Of a stretch of 64,000 nt of DNA, positions 58,586-64,000 are shown in pieces. This DNA comes from Caenorhabditis elegans (taxonomy: Eukaryota > Nematoda > Chromadorea > Rhabditida > Rhabditidae), in NCBI RefSeq assembly GCF_000002985.6, contig NC_003281.10, forward strand, positions 9,734,001 through 9,798,000, given 5' to 3'. A program made the position numbers and the translations under genes. The first letter of the stretch is position 1. Every line of letters starts with the position of its first letter. Below the pieces are notes generated by a model. The model saw nothing but the letters and a program-made list of their open reading frames with translations, was not told the origin of the DNA and searched no databases.

Positions 58586-59558
58586 TTATTGAAAATATTG
58601 ATAATCCAGTTCTTGATCTCTAGCAGCTGCATAAGACCTTCTTTTATCAGTTTCCTCGTAGCTTCTTCGGAGTTCCCATTGAGTTCCAGAATCTATTGTT
58701 GAACTGCTAATTGTTTGAATTTGTGAGTCTTTCTTTGTTGGCTTCTTTTCTGGTTCAATATTTGAAGATTTCTTTTTTCTTCCAACGAATATCCAAGAAA
58801 CACAACAACAGCAACATACAAGTAAGAGAAGAACAAGAAGAATTACTCCGATTATTCTGAAAAAAGTTTAGTTTTCAAGATGTTCCTGTTTAAGATGTTC
58901 CAAATTAAGAAATCCAAAATTTCATCCCCTTATAGGGATGTTCTGAGAGATGTCTCATTCTACTACAGATGCTCAAATGAAAACTTAAATTTCTTCTGTG
59001 GATTTATATGACTTAGATGTGGATCTAGTTAGAGCTACTTTACAAAAAGCTTACATGGGTTCTTGTCTAAATCTCCAACAACAGTTTTCCAAGAACTCTC
59101 CACAACATTCATAATATGTGAAGAAAGAAGCAGTTGGACACCTCCTAAACGAGAAAAACGGAATTATTTGCCAATTATAATATTCTCCAACTTACATTGG
59201 AGCAGGTCGTGGTGAGTTAAAATACCACGGTCGGCGGCAAATGACGTCATTGTATGATTGAGATTTAACTGAAACAATTCTTTGACAAGGTATTTTAATA
59301 AAATTCATCATATTTTCCAATAAACTTGAAGCTAGGTGAGAAATATGGCTTGTAGCACCGAGATCGTGTCGAGACCCACTCAGAAATCCAGCGTGCGCCT
59401 TTCAAAATTAAATGGAAATCTCTAAAAAATGTTTATAGGTGAATTTCATCATACTATAGCGCCTTTTGAACTTTGAACTTTTAAAATTGTCGAAACTCAC
59501 CATTTGAGATCAGAGTTAGATTTAAAATCAAAACGAATAATTTAAAGAGAAAGTGCAT
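58586..59558 (-). CDS. Small Cys-rich single-pass membrane protein, Shisa/CYYR-like
   Basis: Four minus-strand exons: 59501..59558, 59196..59268, 59055..59144, 58586..58856, for 163 residues, in phase throughout. Signal peptide residues 1-19 (MHFLFKLFVLILNLTLISN). Short ectodomain with a cysteine cluster (VICRRPWYF, RCPTASFFTYYECC, ENCCWRF). Membrane helix at about 71-95 (IIIGVILLVLLLLVCCCC), running into a basic stop-transfer RKKK. Cytosolic tail with Lys/Ser/Thr and a Tyr-rich end (LDYQYFQ). The CC...CC pattern directly before a cysteine-rich helix recalls Shisa and CYYR1 proteins, which modulate receptor trafficking. That similarity is my reading, not a database result. Other first-exon frames around 59560-59700 were tested and do not give the required phase with a signal peptide. 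Confidence 0.8.
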
Positions 59559-60367
59559 ACTTATCGATAAAGCAGTATAACACAACTTTTCTGTCGACAA
59601 AGCTTGGAAGTTGTAGTGTCCAGAAAGCAAACATACACATATTCTCGCATAAGTTTCCTCGGCCTGTTGCGCACGTCTGACTCATATTTATTCATTCTAA
59701 ACATCGCCCGAATTTCTGAAATTCTAAGAAGTACAGTAACCCGAATGGTCTCAAGGTAACCTATCTCCCCTTGAAATTAATTCAAGTTTGAATGAGAATT
59801 TTGCATGTTTCAAATTTTTCGTGACTCTCAATAACTACTGATTCTTGAAGTCTACATTACAGGCTATTAAATTAGAAATCGTAGGCCCGATTTTTATCAA
59901 AGTACCGTACCGTGTGAGTTTCAAGGGAGGCACGTTTTTGGGAAATGGTCTTGCGACGACATGGCAAGAATTGTTATTTTTTAAAGCGCCTTTTTCTGTT
60001 TTTGATTTTTCCCAATAAGTTTTTTATTTTATTCATAAAATATATCTTTTACATCTGAAAAAGCAAGTTTCTGAATGACAATGAATTTCTGTCGAAATTC
60101 AAATTCACAGCCGCACAGTTTTCGCGCCTAATTTGTCTGCGTCTCTTTACCGCGCACACTGTTTCGTCTACAACACTCCAGTGTTTCGGTACGCAGGTTG
60201 CCGCCAAAATTGAGTTTTGAATTTTAGGTGTCTTATTTCTCGTCGTTTTCCCGCATTCTCATTGTTTTCCTCTTCAGATTGCACCGACTTCCTGAATTTC
60301 TAGTTCTCTTTCTTACTTTTTCGATTAAGAAAGTTGCCTTAATTCTTTTTAAATCAATTCTTTCAGC
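59559..60367. promoter_or_regulatory. Divergent promoter region with E2F-like sites ahead of mcm-6
   Basis: Contains TTTTCGCGCC at 60119-60128, and TTGCCGCCAAAA near 60199 (its complement, TTTTGGCGGCAA, is also E2F-like). Both lie within 250 bp of the mcm-6 start, as expected for an S-phase gene. A fragment of the dispersed repeat lies at 59935-60000. TTCTTTCAG ends two bases before the mcm-6 ATG, a likely trans-splice site. Confidence 0.65.
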
Positions 60368-63300
60368 ATGGACAACATTATCGGCGGTCAAGCCCAGCAA
60401 GTGGAGGACACCGACGGAACTCGTGTGCAGAACGAGTTTTCCAAGTTTTTGAAGAGCTTCAAAGACCAGAAAAATGAGTTTATCTACAAATCTGCGATGA
60501 AGGAGCTCGTGCAACCAGAAAAGAATACCATTTTCATTAACATGCAACATCTCTACAAGTTCAGTAACAATCTCGCAACAACTATCGAGCTGCAATACTA
60601 CAGGTAAATTAAATTCGATTAGTATTTTCGAATACTTATAAATATACTTCAGGGTCTATCCATTCATGTGCGAAGCTCTACACTTGGCCACTTTAGATGC
60701 TTGTGATGAAAGTGAGAGACAGCAAATGTTCAAGAAGCAATTGTACGTTTCGCTGTTCAATCTCGATGCGAAAACGAAAGTTCGTGAGCTTTCTGCGGAC
60801 AAAGTCGGAGGCCTCGTGCGCATTGCCGGTCAGATTGTCCGAACTCACCCAGTGCATCCAGAACTTTCACGGGCTTGTTTCGTGTGTGAGGATTGCGGTG
60901 TTACCACACGTGATGTTCAACAGCAGTTCAGATACACTCAGGTATGCGGAGATAATAATTAGCTTATAACGAATTCAAATGTTTTCAGCCAACTAAATGT
61001 GCTAATCCTCAATGCATGAATCGTACCAGATTCAGTCTCGATGTCAACTCATCTACTTTCGTCGACTTCCAGAAGATTAGAATTCAGGAGACTCAAGCAG
61101 AGTTGCCTCGTGGATCAATTCCACGTACTGTCGATGTGATTGTTCGAGGAGAAATGGTTGAAACTGTCCAACCAGGAGATAAATGTGACATTGTTGGAAC
61201 TCTTATCGTCATTCCAGATATTGCTCAATTGAGCACTCCTGGACTTCGTGCTGAGACTTCAAATCAGAACAGAGGTAAACAATTTTATTCGAAACTCATT
61301 TCTTAGTGGAAGTAGTTGTCGCAGATACCTTGATTGTCTTCTTTTTCGCTGGTTTCATACAGAAAACTCTTTCTCGAACAAAATCCATATAGATTTTTCT
61401 GGTAACAGGGGTAAAAATGAAGTATACTAGAAATACATGGCATGGCACCTGAGCTAGTCGAAAATAAGTGAATGCGAGCTTTCCGTCAAGCGAAAGATTT
61501 CCAAAGAGTTCCTGAAAACTTGCATAGTAAACGCTATTTCGTTGAATTTATACCGGAACAACTCGTAGAACAAGACTTGTTAGCTCATATACAGAAAGAT
61601 AGAAAGCAGTGATAAAAGCTTGAATCATAAGCATTCGTTCAGTCTTCTTTTTCGCTTTTAAAACATCCGAAGGCATTGATGTAAACTGATCTCCATTCCC
61701 ACGTCGGAACATATTTTTGATCTTTGTATATGTTGGTGATCTTTGAAGTTTGAAGTTTATAATAACTAGCACATTGAAAAAGAATGCTACGAACGGAAAG
61801 AATACAGAGTAATAATTGGAGAACGTTGTGATCTACAAATTAAATTATTAATTTTTGTAACACAGATATCATCCGTAGATCTACTTTACCTGATGCCTGT
61901 CTGGTGCACATTCAGATATGAATCCAACTTTTCGTATATCATAATTTATCCGACACTCACTCAGATAGGGAATAATAAGACATGCGAAATTGGCAGTCTG
62001 AAGAATAAATGTATCATTTGAAATCTTAGCATTTCAAGATACCATATGAAATGAAGTATAGAGCCATATTTTGCTAGAAGTGAAAAGCTGAGATGCCTGC
62101 ATACTCACAACTACTGCTATTCGATTAATAGTCATCAGAATAAGTGTGAGCATTGGATGAAGATAATTGAACGTTACACCCACCGAAATCATAGCTCCTA
62201 TTGAATCCCGATATGCTGAAAATATAGATTAGAAAATATATCCTTCCTCATGTGTCCGGACAGTTATTACTTTTATATGTTTTATCGGACATGTAATAGG
62301 GGAGTATGTAGACCATTATTCCGAATATGACTAGAAGTGCGTTAGAAATTGCCATGTTATAGATGTATGTGGCTGGTAGAGCATCTGAAATGAGATTTTT
62401 AAAAAAATAAAATCCCGAATTTTTCGTAACTGTTTTTAGAAGTTTTTATTGCCAGTGATAAAGTAATACAGTAGAATAAATTGAACACCGAACATGTCTC
62501 GTAAACCCATAGAGCAATACGCTTAACAACGGCAGCATCCACATCCATTTGTAGAAAAAAGAAACACACCAGCAGGTTGAATAATGTAGGAACCAATGGT
62601 TGGGTAGTATTCTTTTGGAAGATGTGATTATATGGACTCCTCGTTTCTCGATAATGTGGTGATTTTGATTTTATTAGCATCTAGTATTCGAACAATTATG
62701 GTCACGTGGAACGAGGAAGTAGAATTGATTTTCAGTGACTAGTGATTCCTATGGTTTCATAAATTTAAATATATATTTTAAGAAAAAAAACTAGCGAGAC
62801 TCAACAATAATCTGATTTTTTACAGGCAGAGCGACCGATAAAAGCGAAGGAATCACTGGATTGAAAGCTCTTGGAGTCCGTGATCTTACCTATAAAATGG
62901 CATTCTTGGCTTGTCATATTCAACAAACCGAGAGTCTTGTTGGTGGAGATGCTTCGGGAGCTGTTGAGGAGACTGATTATCTTGATTTATGGTCGAAAAT
63001 GTCAACAGAAGATCGTGCAACACTGAAGAAAATGAGTGACGATAAGAAAATCGAGAAGAACATTGTCGATTCACTTTTCCCGAACATTTATGGAAACCAC
63101 GAAGTTAAGCTTGGAGTTCTTCTGATGCTTCTTGGAGGTGTCGCGAAGAAGAGCAGGGACGAAGGAACTTCACTGAGAGGTGATATCAACGTTTGTCTTG
63201 TTGGAGATCCATCAACTGCCAAGTCGCAAGTTCTGAAAGCTGTGGAAGAGTTCAGTCCAAGAGCTATTTACACTTCTGGAAAAGCATCTTCAGCTGCTGG

Positions 63301-64000
63301 TCTGACTGCTGCTGTTGTAAAAGACGAGGAATCGTTCGAGTTTGTCATTGAAGCTGGAGCTCTCATGCTTGCCGACAATGGAGTTTGTTGTATTGATGAG
63401 TTCGACAAAATGGACCTCAAGGATCAGGTTGCCATTCACGAGGCAATGGAACAACAAACCATTTCCATCACCAAAGCTGGAGTCAAAGCAACATTGAATG
63501 CCCGTGCATCAATTCTTGCCGCTGCAAATCCAGTTAATGGACGTTATGATAGAAGTCGTCCGTTGAAGTATAATGTCCAGATGTCAGCTCCGATTATGTC
63601 ACGTTTCGATCTTTTCTTTGTGTTGGTCGATGAGTGCAATGAAGTTACTGATTACGCTATTGCCCGTCGGATCCTTGATAATCATCGTGCGATCAGTGAG
63701 CATACTGAACGTGACAGTGTTTACAAAATTGATGATATCAAGAAGTATATCGCGTTTGCTCGTTGCTTCAAGCCGAAGATTTCGGATAAAGCTGCTGAAA
63801 CTCTTGTTCGAGAGTACAAGAAACTTCGTATGTCTGACAGCAACAATGCAGCCACGTCATCATGGAGAATCACTGTTCGTCAATTGGAGTCTCTCGTTCG
63901 TCTGTCTGAGGCTCTTGCTCGTCTTCACTGTGGAAAGGAAGTACTGGTGGAACATGTCGAAAAGGCTGCCGAACTTCTCAACAAGTCTATCGTCAGAGTT
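60368..64000 (+). CDS. mcm-6: MCM-6, replicative helicase subunit (3' end beyond window)
   Basis: Exons 60368..60603, 60653..60941, 60989..61274 and 62826 onward. The last exon is open to the window edge, so 662 codons are present and the C-terminus is missing. Seen: N-terminal domain A; zinc finger (CFVCEDCG and CANPQC, about residues 150-185); OB-fold region; then the AAA+ core with Walker [10 protein letters not shown] (about 396-404), Walker [10 protein letters not shown] (about 457), and the arginine finger SRFDLFF. MCM6 is one of six subunits of the MCM2-7 ring that unwinds DNA at forks with Cdc45 and GINS. The 1.55-kb third intron contains a complete receptor gene on the opposite strand. 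Confidence 0.96.
61296..62680 (-). CDS. Seven-TM chemoreceptor-like GPCR nested in mcm-6 intron
   Basis: Six minus-strand exons: 62431..62680, 62271..62384, 62043..62215, 61890..61997, 61554..61832, 61296..61511, for 379 residues if the first ATG is used. Helices in order: TM1 ([20 protein letters not shown]), TM2 ([20 protein letters not shown]), TM3 ending MTINRIAVV in place of DRY, TM4 ([20 protein letters not shown]), TM5 ([18 protein letters not shown]), TM6 ([18 protein letters not shown]), TM7 ([17 protein letters not shown]), then a basic cytosolic tail. This is the pattern of nematode serpentine receptors of the sr superfamilies; I cannot assign the class. The first ~45 residues before TM1 are unusual, and an internal start at [10 protein letters not shown] is possible. 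The stop codon lies only 21 bp from mcm-6 exon 3. Confidence 0.85.

Noticed and set aside
59560-59690. Upstream ATG with Cys-rich frame (MSQTCATGRGNLC) as first exon of the Shisa-like gene
   Set aside because: Its only good donor is in the wrong phase for exon 2. The 59501..59558 exon gives both correct phase and a signal peptide.

Overview
This is nuclear DNA of a nematode, almost certainly Caenorhabditis elegans chromosome III. Introns are short (often 45-70 nt), AT-rich, and end in TTTTCAG. Genes are dense on both strands, and several start codons sit just behind splice-acceptor-like sites typical of trans-splicing. I recognise the local gene order hlh-4, iff-1, cdk-1, ech-6, vps-53, rmd-1, cbp-1, usp-46, sqv-3, vha-1, vha-2, mcm-6. 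All exon models below were assembled by hand from splice signals and reading phase.

Region by region. 1-3.5 kb is gene-poor. 3.5-9.4 kb (minus strand) holds the bHLH gene hlh-4 and an EGF-domain, charged coiled-coil surface protein. 11.9-12.6 kb is the eIF5A gene iff-1 (minus), divergent from the mitotic kinase gene cdk-1 (plus, 13.5-14.7 kb). cdk-1 is followed at operon-like spacing by a small gene of unknown function, which converges on a dephospho-CoA kinase-domain gene (minus). 17.7-28.1 kb (minus) carries ech-6, vps-53 and a GRIP-domain golgin. rmd-1 lies on the plus strand inside one golgin intron. 28.1-32.7 kb is a long non-coding interval ahead of cbp-1 (plus, 2017 codons, CBP/p300 acetyltransferase). 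41.1-46.3 kb has an unrecognised minus-strand gene, the deubiquitinase gene usp-46 and the galactosyltransferase gene sqv-3. 47.3-48.7 kb is a two-gene V-ATPase proteolipid operon, vha-1 and vha-2. 49.3-51.8 kb is a gamma-synergin-like EH-domain gene. 52.1-55.6 kb encodes a 451-residue repeat/amphipathic-helix protein. 58.6-59.6 kb encodes a small Shisa-like membrane protein. mcm-6 enters at 60.4 kb, runs off the window end, and hosts a minus-strand seven-TM receptor gene in intron 3.

Functional themes. There is a cell-cycle/germline set (cdk-1, iff-1, mcm-6, rmd-1, cbp-1) and a membrane-traffic set (vps-53 and the golgin, adjacent on the same strand and both acting at the trans-Golgi; the synergin-like gene; the V-ATPase proteolipids; sqv-3 in the Golgi). 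No CRISPR array, prokaryotic operon, convincing tRNA/rRNA gene or virus-like gene was seen. The main non-genic structure is a family of short inverted repeats containing a GGTCTCGACACG-type core next to CTTTAAAG-type sequence, present in many larger introns and spacers. There is also a small MITE-like element and a perfect 33-bp hairpin.
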